The notes under the pieces were generated by a model that did no database searches, was not told the origin of the DNA, and saw only the letters and a program-made list of their open reading frames with translations. A stretch of 64,000 bases of DNA from Ancylobacter novellus. Lineage in GTDB: Bacteria; Pseudomonadota; Alphaproteobacteria; Rhizobiales; Methylopilaceae. Below are positions 40,169-49,215 of the stretch, piece by piece (position 1 is the stretch's first letter; each line of letters opens with the position of its first letter). The stretch covers positions 248,001-312,000 of the forward strand of contig QFPN01000003.1 of assembly GCA_003241695.1 (NCBI GenBank), given 5' to 3'. The translations under genes were made by a program, and so were the position numbers.

Positions 40169-41509
40169 TTAGCGCTCCGTGTCCGGAACGCCTAAGATGT
40201 TACGCAACTGTCCGTAACAGTCGTCGAGAGCGGTTGCTTCTTCCTTACCCTGCTTGAGAAAAGCCTCGAGCGGCCCGTTCAGGGCGATCGACTCGTCGAC
40301 TTCCGCGCTCGATCCCGGACGATAGGCGCCGAGCCTGATAAGCTCTTCCATGTCGGCGTAGGTCGCCATCACGCGCCGCGCGCGGGCGACAACGGGACGT
40401 TCCGCTTCCGGCGTGGATTTCGGCATCGTGCGCGACACCGACTTCAGCACGTTGATCGCCGGATAGCGCCCTCTCTCGGCGATCGAGCGCTCCATGACGA
40501 TATGGCCGTCCAGAATGCCGCGCACCGCGTCGGCCACCGGCTCGTTGTGGTCGTCGCCGTCGACCAGGACGGTGAAAAGGCCCGTCGCCGACCCCTCCCC
40601 CGATCCCGGCCCCGCCCGCTCCAGCAGCCGCGGCAGTTCGGCGAAGACGGTCGGGGTGTAGCCCTTCGCGGTCGGCGGCTCGCCGATCGACAGGCCGATC
40701 TCGCGCTGCGCCATGGCGAAGCGCGTGACGGAATCCATCATGCAGAGCACGTCGAGGCCCTCGTCGCGGAAATATTCCGAAAGCGCCAGGGTGAGATAGG
40801 CCGCCTGCCGGCGCTTCAGCGCCGGCTCGTCCGAGGTCGCGACCACGACGACCGAGCGCTTCAGTCCGGTCTCGCCGAGGTCGTCCTGCAGAAACTCCTG
40901 CACCTCGCGACCGCGCTCGCCCACGAGGCCGATGACGGCGACGTCGGATTTTGTGTTCCGCGCGAGCATGGCGAGCAGCACCGACTTGCCCACGCCCGAG
41001 CCTGCGAACACGCCCATCCGCTGCCCGCGGCAGCAGGTGAGGAACGTGTTGAGCGCCCTCACGCCGAGATCGAGCGGCTGCCCCACGCGTCGCCGGGAAT
41101 GGGCGGGCGGGGGCGACGCCCGATAAGGATAGATCGCCGGCCCCTGCTCGATCGACCCCAGACCGTCGATCGGCTCGCCGAGCGCGTCGACCACGCGGCC
41201 AAGCCAGCCGCGCGACGGGCGCACGCCAGGTTCGGCCGAGCCGACGATCGCCCGACACCCACGACGCACGCCTTCGAGCTGGCCGAAGGGCATGACCAGC
41301 GCCCGCTCGTCTTCGAAGCCGAGAACCTCGCATGGCGTCTCGCGGCCGTCGGCGCCTTCGATGACCACCCGTCCGCCGATCGCCATCGCGCCAAGGGGGC
41401 CGGCGATCTCGACCAGCAGACCGCGCACGCCGACGACGCGGCCATAGATCTCGCGTTCGGGCGTGGCCTCGAGGGTCTTCAGAAGGTTCGTCGCGCTGGT
41501 CGCGGCCAT
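40169..41509 (-). CDS. fliI: flagellar export ATPase FliI
   Basis: FliI (446 residues) is the hexameric ATPase of the flagellar export apparatus, related to F1-beta. Walker A is GSGVGKS at residues 170-176; the F1/FliI signature RFAMAQREIGLSIGEPPTAKGYTPTVFAELPRLLERAG and the late segment TMPKSTPEAERPVV are present. It heads a two-gene unit with fliJ, is divergent from ctrA, and is separated from it by a 374-base regulatory region. Confidence 0.96.
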   Translation of the reverse strand: MAATSATNLLKTLEATPEREIYGRVVGVRGLLVEIAGPLGAMAIGGRVVIEGADGRETPCEVLGFEDERALVMPFGQLEGVRRGCRAIVGSAEPGVRPSRGWLGRVVDALGEPIDGLGSIEQGPAIYPYRASPPPAHSRRRVGQPLDLGVRALNTFLTCCRGQRMGVFAGSGVGKSVLLAMLARNTKSDVAVIGLVGERGREVQEFLQDDLGETGLKRSVVVVATSDEPALKRRQAAYLTLALSEYFRDEGLDVLCMMDSVTRFAMAQREIGLSIGEPPTAKGYTPTVFAELPRLLERAGPGSGEGSATGLFTVLVDGDDHNEPVADAVRGILDGHIVMERSIAERGRYPAINVLKSVSRTMPKSTPEAERPVVARARRVMATYADMEELIRLGAYRPGSSAEVDESIALNGPLEAFLKQGKEEATALDDCYGQLRNILGVPDTER

Positions 41510-41883
41510 GCGGCTCTCCGGCCACGACGTCCGTCGAATCGCGGACCGGCCGCGAACAAGGTAACCCTTCGTTTACCGAGACGCCGAATTATGGTCGCGA
41601 ACCTTAACGCCTCGAAAACTGCCCGTGCGCCGAAACGGCGAGTCGCGAGAGTCGGTTAGCCTTGTTTGTTAATCTCTGACGCTAACAGTCGCTCACGCAT
41701 TAGTTCGTTTTGGATCAATAGGTTAAGTCATTCGATGGCAGGAATCAGTTCAGGCTTGCACCGGCGAATCACGATCTGTTAACCTTTTGTCGTTAAGCTT
41801 GAATCGGACTGGAAACGATCGGTTCACCGTGACCCCCGGCGAAAGCTGAGGGCTGGTCACGCGGGGCTCGGTGGAGGATTCGC
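41510..41883. promoter_or_regulatory. fliI-ctrA divergent control region
   Basis: This 374-base gap is rich in cell-cycle type sites. GANTC, the CcrM methylation sequence, occurs at 41536, 41742, 41766, 41801 and 41877. TTAA tetramers, several in the TTAAC/TTAAG half-site form, occur near 41604, 41674, 41722, 41779 and 41793, but none forms a full TTAA-N7-TTAA box. GTAA-N7-TTTACC at 41561-41577 resembles the fliF box and is near fliI. The arrangement fits autoregulation of ctrA and methylation control as in Caulobacter. Confidence 0.6.
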
Positions 41884-42582
41884 ATGCGCGTTCTTCTTAT
41901 AGAAGACGACAGGTCGACGGCTCAGAGCATCGAGTTGATGCTGAAGTCCGAGAGCTTCAACGTCTACACCACCGAGCTCGGCGAAGAAGGCATCGATCTC
42001 GGGAAGCTGTACGACTACGACATCATCCTTCTCGACCTGAACCTGCCCGACATGTCGGGCTACGAGGTTCTCAGGGCGCTCCGGGTCGCGAAGATCAAGA
42101 CTCCGATCCTGATCCTCTCGGGCCTCGCGGGCATCGAGGACAAGGTCCGCGGTCTCGGCGTCGGCGCCGACGACTACATGACGAAGCCGTTCCACAAGGA
42201 CGAGCTCGTCGCCCGCATCCACGCCATCGTCCGCCGCTCGAAGGGCCACGCCCAGTCGGTGATCTCGACCGGCGACCTGATCGTGAACCTCGACACCAAG
42301 ACGGTCGAGGTCGGGGGCGCCCGCGTGCACCTCACGGGCAAGGAATACCAGATGCTCGAGCTTCTGAGCCTGCGCAAAGGCTCGACGCTCACCAAGGAGA
42401 TGTTCCTCAACCATCTCTACGGCGGCATGGACGAGCCGGAACTGAAGATCATCGACGTCTTCATCTGCAAGCTCCGTAAGAAGCTCGCCAACGCCACCAA
42501 CGGCAAGAACTACATCGAGACCGTCTGGGGCCGCGGCTACGTGCTGCGCGAGCCGAACGAGGACATGCGCGCCGCCGGCTGA
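41884..42582 (+). CDS. ctrA: cell-cycle response regulator CtrA
   Basis: A 232-residue OmpR-type response regulator that matches CtrA along its whole length. The receiver has the acidic pair in LLIEDDR, phospho-acceptor Asp51 in ILLDLNLPDMSGYE and Lys in MTKPFHKDELVARIHAIVRRSKGHAQS. The C-terminal winged helix has LTGKEYQMLELLSLRKGSTLTKEMFLNHLYGGMDEPELKIIDVFICKLRKKL, which is diagnostic. The final residues are RAAG, like the degradation tag of Caulobacter CtrA (AA end). CtrA binds TTAA-N7-TTAA and controls flagellar, division and envelope genes. GGAGG precedes the ATG. Its phosphate donor ChpT is encoded at 48390-49067. Confidence 0.96.
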   Translation: MRVLLIEDDRSTAQSIELMLKSESFNVYTTELGEEGIDLGKLYDYDIILLDLNLPDMSGYEVLRALRVAKIKTPILILSGLAGIEDKVRGLGVGADDYMTKPFHKDELVARIHAIVRRSKGHAQSVISTGDLIVNLDTKTVEVGGARVHLTGKEYQMLELLSLRKGSTLTKEMFLNHLYGGMDEPELKIIDVFICKLRKKLANATNGKNYIETVWGRGYVLREPNEDMRAAG

Positions 42583-42621
42583 CGCGCGGCGCCGTCCGCG
42601 CACAACGATTTCGAACTCCTG

Positions 42622-42653
42622 AAGCCCCTCGTCTTCGCGACGTGGGGCTTTGT
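42622..42653. terminator. terminator after ctrA
   Basis: AAGCCCC (42622-42628) pairs with GGGGCTT (42644-42650) around an inner CGTC-TTC-GCGACG fold, followed by TGT. It lies between ctrA and the convergent cheR. Nothing else was recognised in 42583-42750. Confidence 0.7.
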
Positions 42654-42750
42654 CGTATGGGGCCGGCCGCGGCGCATCGGAAATGCGAAGCCCGCGGCCC
42701 TGCGCCCGAAGCAACCTCCGGCTGCGACGTTCAGGATTTGGCCGTTCGGC

Positions 42751-43608
42751 TCAGCGCGCGGCGACGCCGAGCGCAGGCGTGGAGGCGACGGCGGCCGTCT
42801 CGGTCTTCACGCAGAGGCCGGCGCGGCTCGGATGGGCGCGAAAACGCTGCGTGAGCATGGCGGGGGTCTCGGCCGACCCCAGCATCAGATAGCCGTCCGA
42901 CGGCATCGACGCCGCGATCCGGTTCAGGATGTCGGTCTTCGTCGGATTGTCGAAATAGATCAAAACGTTGCGGCAGAAGACGATGTCGAAGCGGCCGAGC
43001 GCCGAGAAGTCGCGCAGCAGGTTCAGCGTCCTGAAATGCACCATGGATTTGAGCGAACGGTCGATCCGCCAGCGCTCGCCTTCCTGGGCGAAATATTTCA
43101 GCAGCATCTTGATTGGAAGACCGCGCTGAACTTCGAACTGGCTGAACAGCCCTTCCTTCGCCCGATTGACGACCTCGCTCGCGAGGTCGGTCGCCACGAT
43201 CTCGATCTGCCAGCCCGCGAGTTGCGCCTTCTTCTCCGCGAGCAGCATGGCCAGCGAGTAAGGCTCCTGTCCCGATGAGCAGGCGGCCGACCAGATCCGG
43301 AGCTTCTTCTCCCGCGCGCGCGCCGTCATCAGGTGCGGCAGCATCACGTCGGAGAACAGGGTGAAGGGCGCGCCGTCGCGGAAGAAGAACGTCTCGTTGG
43401 TGGTCATCGCCTCGACGACGCGCGAGGCGAGTTCGAGGTCGTCGGAGCGGGAAAGCTTCGCGACGAGGTCCGCGACGTTCGCAAGCCCGCGCTCCCGCGC
43501 GATCGGCGCGAGCCGCGCCTCGACGAGGTAAAGCTTGTCCTCGCCGATCGACAGCCCCGAGCGCTCCTTGAGGAACTTCGCCAGGAACGAAAACTGCGCA
43601 GGTGTCAC
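42751..43608 (-). CDS. cheR: chemotaxis protein methyltransferase CheR
   Basis: CheR (285 residues) methylates glutamates of chemoreceptors with SAM, setting adaptation. The N-terminal helical domain (FSFLAKFLKERSGLSIGEDKLYLVEARLAPIARERGL) is followed by the SAM fold with IWSAACSSGQEPYSLAMLL, the ATDLASEVVNRAKEGLFSQFEVQRGLP region, FDIVFCRNVLIYF and a C-terminal LMLGSAETP. GTG at 43608 overlaps the cheB stop as GTGA. It is the last gene of the che operon. Confidence 0.95.
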   Translation of the reverse strand: MTPAQFSFLAKFLKERSGLSIGEDKLYLVEARLAPIARERGLANVADLVAKLSRSDDLELASRVVEAMTTNETFFFRDGAPFTLFSDVMLPHLMTARAREKKLRIWSAACSSGQEPYSLAMLLAEKKAQLAGWQIEIVATDLASEVVNRAKEGLFSQFEVQRGLPIKMLLKYFAQEGERWRIDRSLKSMVHFRTLNLLRDFSALGRFDIVFCRNVLIYFDNPTKTDILNRIAASMPSDGYLMLGSAETPAMLTQRFRAHPSRAGLCVKTETAAVASTPALGVAAR

Positions 43609-44732
43609 GAACGCCCCCGTTCGATCATGCGGATGACCCGCGGACCCATTTCCTTCAGCGGCAGGATCGCGGCGCAGACGCCGGTGGCCGCAGCCGCGCC
43701 CGGCATTCCCCACACGACGCTGGTCGCCTCGTCCTGTGCGAGGACGCGGCCGCCCGCATCCGCGACCGCCTTGACCGCGGTCGCTCCGTCGCTGCCCATG
43801 CCCGTCAGAACGACGGCCACAAGCCCCGCGCCGTAGATCTTGGAGGCCGACCGGAACATGGGATCGACCGACGGCTTGCAGAAATTGACGGCCGGCCCGT
43901 CTTCGAGCTTCACGACCACGCCGCCGGCGCCCTTGGCGACCGACATGTGACGGCCGCCCGGAGCGATGTAGACGACGCCGCCCGCAAGCGGTTCGTTGTC
44001 CCGAGCCTCGCGCGCCGTCACTCCCGCCGCCCGCGAAAGATGCTCGCCGAGCGCCGCGGTGAAGCCTGCCGGCATGTGCTGCGTCACGAGGACGGGCAAG
44101 TCCCGGAACGAGCCGTTCATCGCGCGGAACAGCTCCATCAGCGCCTGGGGACCGCCTGTCGAGGATCCGACGGCGACGCAGGAGACGCGTCGGTCTCCGC
44201 CCGCCGCCTGGCCGCCGATCTCGGCCGTGCGCGCCACGCCCGCGAGCCTCGCGGCGGGCGTGGGCCGCGGCTGGAACGCGGCCGACGGCGCCCCTCGGCG
44301 GCGGGAGAAATCGCCGAGCGCGCGCACCCGCGCCAGCAGTTCCTGCCGATACTGCTCCGTCTGCACCGTGTCGCGCGACGGCTTGGCCAGCACGTCGGTC
44401 GCGCCGAGCGCGAGACAGCGCAGCGACAGATCCGCGCCGCGCGTCGTGTAGGAGGAGTTCATCAGAACCGCGAGACCGGCCCGCGCCTTGAGCAGAAGCG
44501 GAAGCGCCTCGACGCCGTCCATGCCCGGCATTTCGACGTCGAGCACGACGACGTCGGGCCTCAGCGCGGCGACCCGCGCGACCGCGTCGAGGCCCGATCG
44601 GCAGCTCGCGACCACCTCGAACCCCGGCTGCTCCTGCAGCCAGCGCGAGGTCAGACTGCGGACGACCACGGAGTCGTCCACCACCATGACCCTGACCGCC
44701 TCCATCGGGCGCAGGGCCGGATCCGCGCTCAT
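43605..44732 (-). CDS. cheB: chemotaxis methylesterase/deamidase CheB
   Basis: CheB (375 residues) removes methyl groups from receptors and opposes CheR. The receiver domain has phospho-acceptor Asp65 in VVVLDVEMPGMDGVEAL; the catalytic domain has the serine in GSSTGGP (189-195), His219 in VTQHMPAGFT and an Asp in TGMGSDGATAV. The region between them is unusually Arg/Pro/Ala rich. GGGAGGG precedes the start. It overlaps cheR and follows cheY by 27 bases. Confidence 0.95.
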   Translation of the reverse strand: MSADPALRPMEAVRVMVVDDSVVVRSLTSRWLQEQPGFEVVASCRSGLDAVARVAALRPDVVVLDVEMPGMDGVEALPLLLKARAGLAVLMNSSYTTRGADLSLRCLALGATDVLAKPSRDTVQTEQYRQELLARVRALGDFSRRRGAPSAAFQPRPTPAARLAGVARTAEIGGQAAGGDRRVSCVAVGSSTGGPQALMELFRAMNGSFRDLPVLVTQHMPAGFTAALGEHLSRAAGVTAREARDNEPLAGGVVYIAPGGRHMSVAKGAGGVVVKLEDGPAVNFCKPSVDPMFRSASKIYGAGLVAVVLTGMGSDGATAVKAVADAGGRVLAQDEATSVVWGMPGAAAATGVCAAILPLKEMGPRVIRMIERGRS

Positions 44733-44759
44733 GAGAGCCCTCCCGTCCGGAACGCGCCC

Positions 44760-45125
44760 TCAGAGGAGACCGACCTCGGAGAACTTCGAGGCGATGATCT
44801 CGCTGTCGAACGGCTTCATTACATATTCGTCCGCCCCGGCGCGGAGCGCCTTGGTGATGTGGGCGATGTCGTTCTCGGTGGTGCAGAACACGACCTTCGG
44901 CGCGTCGCCGCCGGGCATGGACCGCAGCTCCGACAGGAACTCGAAGCCGTCCATGATCGGCATGTTCCAGTCGAGCAGGATGCCGTCCGGCATCGCCTGC
45001 TTGCAAAGCGCGAGCGCGCTCTGCCCGTTCTCCGCCTCCGAGATTTTCAGGTCGTGGCTCTCGAGGATGCGGCGGGCGACCTTGCGGATGACGCTCGAGT
45101 CGTCGACGACGAGACAGTGTTTCAT
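44760..45125 (-). CDS. cheY: chemotaxis response regulator CheY
   Basis: A 121-residue single receiver domain. VVDDSSVIRKVARRIL holds the acidic pair, the phospho-acceptor Asp is in ILLDWNMPIMDGFEFL, the Thr in CTTEND and the Lys in EYVMKPFD. Phosphorylated by CheA, CheY binds FliM/FliN and changes motor rotation. GGAG lies upstream. It sits between cheW and cheB. Confidence 0.93.
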   Translation of the reverse strand: MKHCLVVDDSSVIRKVARRILESHDLKISEAENGQSALALCKQAMPDGILLDWNMPIMDGFEFLSELRSMPGGDAPKVVFCTTENDIAHITKALRAGADEYVMKPFDSEIIASKFSEVGLL

Positions 45126-45181
45126 GGGGAGGCTCCGGGGGATATTCGCCCGTACGGCGCGGTCGTTGGAGGATGGTCAGG

Positions 45182-45640
45182 TCACGCGGCGATGTCTTCG
45201 GAATGCGTGGCGAGCGCCCGGTCGACGTCCAGAATGAGCAGAAGGCGGTTCTCGAGCCGATGAACGCCGGTCACCAGCCCCGCCCAGCGCGGGTCGAGCG
45301 TCGAGGGCGGCGGCTCGCGGCCGGCGGCGTCGAGCTCGACCACGTCGCCGGGCCGGTCGACCAGCAGGGCGAAGGCTTCAGAACGGTGATCCACGCCGAT
45401 CGCCATGGACCGCAGGCCTTCGGGCGCCGCAGGCATCCCGAGCTGGCTGCGCATGTCGATGGCGGTGACGATCCGTCCCCGCAGATTGAGGACGCCGGCG
45501 ATCTCGGGAGGAGAAAGCGGAATGCGGGTGAGGCGCTCCGGCGCGAACACTTCGCGCACCCGTCCGATCGCGATGCCGAACACCTGCTCGCCGATCTCGA
45601 CCGTGACGTAGGCGCTGCGGTTCTGGGGCTGGTCCGTCAT
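45182..45640 (-). CDS. cheW: chemotaxis coupling protein CheW
   Basis: A 152-residue CheW protein. YVTVEIGEQVFGIAIGRVREVFAPERLTRIPLSPPEIAGVLNLRGRIVTAIDMRSQLGM and the C-terminal RLLLILDVDRAL match the family that links receptors to CheA. ATG at 45640 overlaps the cheA stop (ATGA), indicating translational coupling. cheY follows after 56 bases. Confidence 0.95.
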   Translation of the reverse strand: MTDQPQNRSAYVTVEIGEQVFGIAIGRVREVFAPERLTRIPLSPPEIAGVLNLRGRIVTAIDMRSQLGMPAAPEGLRSMAIGVDHRSEAFALLVDRPGDVVELDAAGREPPPSTLDPRWAGLVTGVHRLENRLLLILDVDRALATHSEDIAA

Positions 45641-48276
45641 GCCGCGTTCCTGTAGCCGGGCGCGAGAGTGGTGAGGGCAGCGATGAGGCCTGGGCGATCG
45701 AACTTCGCGACGTAGTCGGCGAAGCCGACGTCGCGGGCGCGTTCGACGATCTCGGGGTTCGCGAGCGAGGACAGCGCGAGCAGGGGAACGCCGGCGGCGA
45801 GCGGTTCGGCGCCGAGCGCTTCGGCGAAGGCGAAGCCGTCCATCGCCGGCATCTCGATGTCCGACACCACGATGTCGAAGCGGCGGCCCTGCTGGATGAC
45901 GTCGAGCGCGGCGACGCCGCCGTCGACGGACGTCACACGGTAGCCGGCGGCCGTCAGCACCGGCGTCAGCATGTTGCGGAAGAAGGCGCTGTCGTCGACG
46001 AGCAGAACGGACGGCTGGGCCGCGCGCGCCGCCGGCCGGTCCTTGCGCTTCAGCCAGTCGTCGAAGGCGAGCGTGAGATAATGCGCGACGTCCAGGATTT
46101 CGGTCGCGCGCCCTGCGATCGTGGCGACGCCGAGAGCGCCCGTGCTGGTGGACGCCACGCCGATCGAGATGCGCTCCTCGACGATGTCGAGGATCTCGTC
46201 GACGATAAGGCCGACCGAACGGCCTTCGTCGACGAACACCAGCAGCGGCTGGTCTCCGGAAGCCTTCGGCGTCACCTCGTCGCCGGCGGCGACCAGCGGC
46301 ATGAGGCCGCCGCGATACTGCACCATCAGGCGCCCGTCCGCGATTTCGATCGACGCCGCGTCGATCATCTCGAGACGCGTGACGAGCGCGAGCGGCACGG
46401 CCTTCGGCGCGCGCGGACCCGCGCGGAACAGCAGAAGCGGCACCGGCGCGTCGGCCTCGACCGTGTCCGCCGCCTCGGCCTTGCGGTTCTGGCCGGCCTC
46501 GCGCGCGACGCTCGGACCGATCGACTGGGCGACGCCGTTCGGATCGAGGATCAGGATGACCGAACCGTCTCCGAGAATCGTCGTCCCGGCGAAGAGCGCG
46601 ATGTCCTTGAGCCGGGACGCCATCGGCTTGACCACGATCTCCTCGGTGTGGAGCACGTCGTCGACGACGATGCCGAAATCCTCCTCGCCCGCTTGCGCGA
46701 CCACGATGAAGTTTTCGCGCTTCTGGTCGTCCGCGGGCGCCGTCTGGCCGAGCACCTCGCTCAGCCGAACCAGCGGCAGAAGGCGGTCGCGGAGGCGAAG
46801 CAGCGGCGCGTCGCCGATCCGCTCGATGCGATGCTCGCCTCCGCCGCCGACATTGACCAGTTCGCGGACGGCGAGCTGCGGGATCGCGAAGATCTCTCCG
46901 GCGAGCCCGACCATCAGCGCCGGGATGATCGCGAGCGTGAGCGGAATGCGGATGACGACGGTCGAGCCCTTGCCCTGGACCGAACGCAGATCGATCGAGC
47001 CGCCGATCTGCTCGATGTTCGAGCGCACGACGTCCATGCCGACGCCGCGCCCGGAAACGCTCGTGACCTGCTCGGCGGTCGAAAAGCCCGGCGCGAAGAT
47101 GAAGCGCATGATCTGCGCCTCGGTCATCTTGTCGATCTCGGCCTGGGTCGTGAGACCGTTGGCCAGCGCCTTCTTCTTGATCCTCTCGAGGTTCAGCCCG
47201 CGGCCGTCGTCCCCGATCTCGACCACGACGTAGCCGCCCTGATGGAACGCCTCGAGACGGATGACGCCGGTCTCGGACTTGCCCGCCGCGAGACGTTCGG
47301 CCGGCGTCTCGAGGCCATGGTCCGCGCAATTGCGGACCATGTGGGTCAGCGGATCCTTGATGAGGTCAAGCACCTGACGGTCGAGTTCGGCGTCGGCGCC
47401 GGAGGTCACGAGCTCGATCTTCTTGCCGAGATCGGCGGCGAGATCCCGGACAAGGCGCGGCAGAGCGCGCCAGGCGGCGCCGATCGGCTGCATCCGGGTC
47501 TTCATGACCCCTTCCTGCAGCTCGGCGGTGACGTGGGTCAGCCGCTGCAGCGGCAGGCTGAGATCGCCCTCGCTCGAACCCTGCCGGCGCACATGGGTCA
47601 TGAGCTGGTTGCGGGTGAGCACCAGTTCGGAAACCATCGTCATCAGCCGGTCGAGGGTGTCGACGCCGACGCGGATGGTCTGGCCGGCGATCGATCCCTC
47701 GTCGCTCGCTACCTTGCCCTCGGAGGGCTTGGCTTCCGCCGACCTCGAACTCGCGACCTTCGCGACGGCGGGAGGCTCGGCGCCCGCCGTGAGTTCGGGT
47801 CCTTCGGTCGACTGGAAGACGCGCTCGAGTTCTTCGAGGGAGACCTCGCCCGGCTTGAGCGGGCGACCGAGGCCGGGTTCATTCTTGACGGGAGCGGCGA
47901 CCGCCCGGGCCGCCGCGAGGTCGAGCTGCTCGATCAGATCCTGATCGTCTCCGTCGGGCTCGGCGCCGGAGCGCTCGAGTTCGGCGAGGATGTCCTTGAT
48001 GCGGTCGATCGCGCCGAGGATGAGGGTGACGGCGTCCGGCGTCGCGAGCGCGCCGGAGCGGAACTTGCCCATCAGCGTCTCGGCGGCGTGGGCAAGGGCT
48101 TCGAGCCGGGGCAGGCCGAGGAAGCCGCAGGTCCCCTTCACGGTGTGAACGAGACGGAAGATGTTGCCCAGGATCTTGTCGTTGTCCGGCTCCTGCTCGA
48201 AACGAACGAGCTCGACGTCGACGAGATCCAGATTTTCCGCGGTTTCGGTCAGGAAGTCCTTGAGCAGGTCGTCCAA
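45637..48276 (-). CDS. cheA: hybrid chemotaxis kinase CheA with two CheW domains and a receiver
   Basis: CheA here has 879 residues, longer than the usual 650-700. The HPt domain has phospho-His44 in RLVHTVKGTCGFLG. No clear CheY-binding P2 domain is seen between 125 and 200. Dimerisation (200-265) and the ATPase with N-box HMVRNCADHGLE (312-323), GDDGRG (355-360) and GRGVGMDVV (409-417) follow. Two CheW-like domains occupy about 448-590 and 610-740. A receiver (755-870) ends the protein, with Asp761/762, phospho-acceptor Asp806 and Lys858. The start is TTG with GGGGGAG upstream. It may hold its own phosphate sink. Confidence 0.93.
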   Translation of the reverse strand: MDDLLKDFLTETAENLDLVDVELVRFEQEPDNDKILGNIFRLVHTVKGTCGFLGLPRLEALAHAAETLMGKFRSGALATPDAVTLILGAIDRIKDILAELERSGAEPDGDDQDLIEQLDLAAARAVAAPVKNEPGLGRPLKPGEVSLEELERVFQSTEGPELTAGAEPPAVAKVASSRSAEAKPSEGKVASDEGSIAGQTIRVGVDTLDRLMTMVSELVLTRNQLMTHVRRQGSSEGDLSLPLQRLTHVTAELQEGVMKTRMQPIGAAWRALPRLVRDLAADLGKKIELVTSGADAELDRQVLDLIKDPLTHMVRNCADHGLETPAERLAAGKSETGVIRLEAFHQGGYVVVEIGDDGRGLNLERIKKKALANGLTTQAEIDKMTEAQIMRFIFAPGFSTAEQVTSVSGRGVGMDVVRSNIEQIGGSIDLRSVQGKGSTVVIRIPLTLAIIPALMVGLAGEIFAIPQLAVRELVNVGGGGEHRIERIGDAPLLRLRDRLLPLVRLSEVLGQTAPADDQKRENFIVVAQAGEEDFGIVVDDVLHTEEIVVKPMASRLKDIALFAGTTILGDGSVILILDPNGVAQSIGPSVAREAGQNRKAEAADTVEADAPVPLLLFRAGPRAPKAVPLALVTRLEMIDAASIEIADGRLMVQYRGGLMPLVAAGDEVTPKASGDQPLLVFVDEGRSVGLIVDEILDIVEERISIGVASTSTGALGVATIAGRATEILDVAHYLTLAFDDWLKRKDRPAARAAQPSVLLVDDSAFFRNMLTPVLTAAGYRVTSVDGGVAALDVIQQGRRFDIVVSDIEMPAMDGFAFAEALGAEPLAAGVPLLALSSLANPEIVERARDVGFADYVAKFDRPGLIAALTTLAPGYRNAA

Positions 48277-48389
48277 AGTCTCGCTCCCCCGAGCGCGGGT
48301 CGAACGCGGCCCGTCGTCAGGGGAAGGAGAATGACCCGAAATACATAACGCTTGGTTGCGGGCGCCGATCGACTGCGACGCGGCGCCCC

Positions 48390-49067
48390 TCAGGCCGCAG
48401 GGATCGCCCGCGTCACGATCCGCTCGCCCTCGATCTCGGCCTCGATGGTGACGGCCATGCCAGCGGCCCGCGCGACCAGCCCCGCGTAGAACGGCTGGAT
48501 GACATGCGCGTCCACGCGGTCCTCCGGCGCCCTTCCGGCGAGCAGCCCGACGACGTTCGCCGGCACCCGCGCGCTCGGACCGGTGGTGACGATCGCGAAC
48601 GCGGTCGTCTCGCCTTCGCCTTCGGAGGTCACCCGGATCTCGCCGCCGCGCGGGATCGTGGTGGCGGCGACGAGGACGAGATTGAGTAGCAGCTTCACCG
48701 TGTTCTTCGGCAGAAGCTGCCGGTTCGCCTCCCAGACCAGCTTGGTCTTCTGGTCTTCGACGAAGCCGCGGGCGACCTGCTCCGCGTCGCCGAGATCGAG
48801 CTGGGCGGCGGCCGATCCGGCCGCGCCGAAAGCGATTCGGCAGAACTGAAGCCGCGCCGAAGCCTGTGCGGCGCTCTTCTTGATGAGGTCGAACGCGAAG
48901 CCGCGCATGCCCTCGTCCTTCTCGTCCTCGAGAATCTCGAGGCCGTTCACGATGGCGCCCACCGGACTGATCACGTCGTGGCAGACCCGGCTCGCGACAA
49001 GCGCGGCGAGATCCAGTCCGTCCAAGGTGATGACGGCGCCGGTCGAAGTCTCGTCGGAGGTTGACAT
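48390..49067 (-). CDS. chpT: histidine phosphotransferase ChpT
   Basis: A 225-residue ChpT protein. In Caulobacter and Brucella ChpT passes phosphate from CckA to CtrA and CpdR. The helical hairpin carries phospho-His30 in ASRVCHDVISPVGAIVNGLEIL; the C-terminal part is a degenerate ATPase-like fold with LLPKNTVKLLLNLVLVAATTIPRGGEIRV. The ATG at 49067 follows TGGAG and is preferred to an upstream codon at 49151. It lies just upstream of cheA on the same strand and 6 kb from ctrA, its target. Confidence 0.9.
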   Translation of the reverse strand: MSTSDETSTGAVITLDGLDLAALVASRVCHDVISPVGAIVNGLEILEDEKDEGMRGFAFDLIKKSAAQASARLQFCRIAFGAAGSAAAQLDLGDAEQVARGFVEDQKTKLVWEANRQLLPKNTVKLLLNLVLVAATTIPRGGEIRVTSEGEGETTAFAIVTTGPSARVPANVVGLLAGRAPEDRVDAHVIQPFYAGLVARAAGMAVTIEAEIEGERIVTRAIPAA

Positions 49068-49215
49068 CGCGGCTCCAGCAGCGGCTTTGAGAGGGCGATC
49101 CGCGCGCTGCGACACTGGTCGCGCGCCACGCGGAGGCAACGCCTGATACACTCTGCGGCGCCCGCCCTCAAGGCGCGCCCCCTGCCCTCACGTTTATCCC
49201 GCCGGAGCCCGACCG

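Noticed and set aside
41674..41800. Full CtrA boxes upstream of ctrA.
   Set aside because: The TTAA tetramers present are 9 or 10 bases apart, not 7; only half-sites can be claimed.
46081..48348. A 755-codon open frame antisense to cheA.
   Set aside because: Asp/Arg/Leu repeats without domain features, opposite a complete CheA with all motifs.
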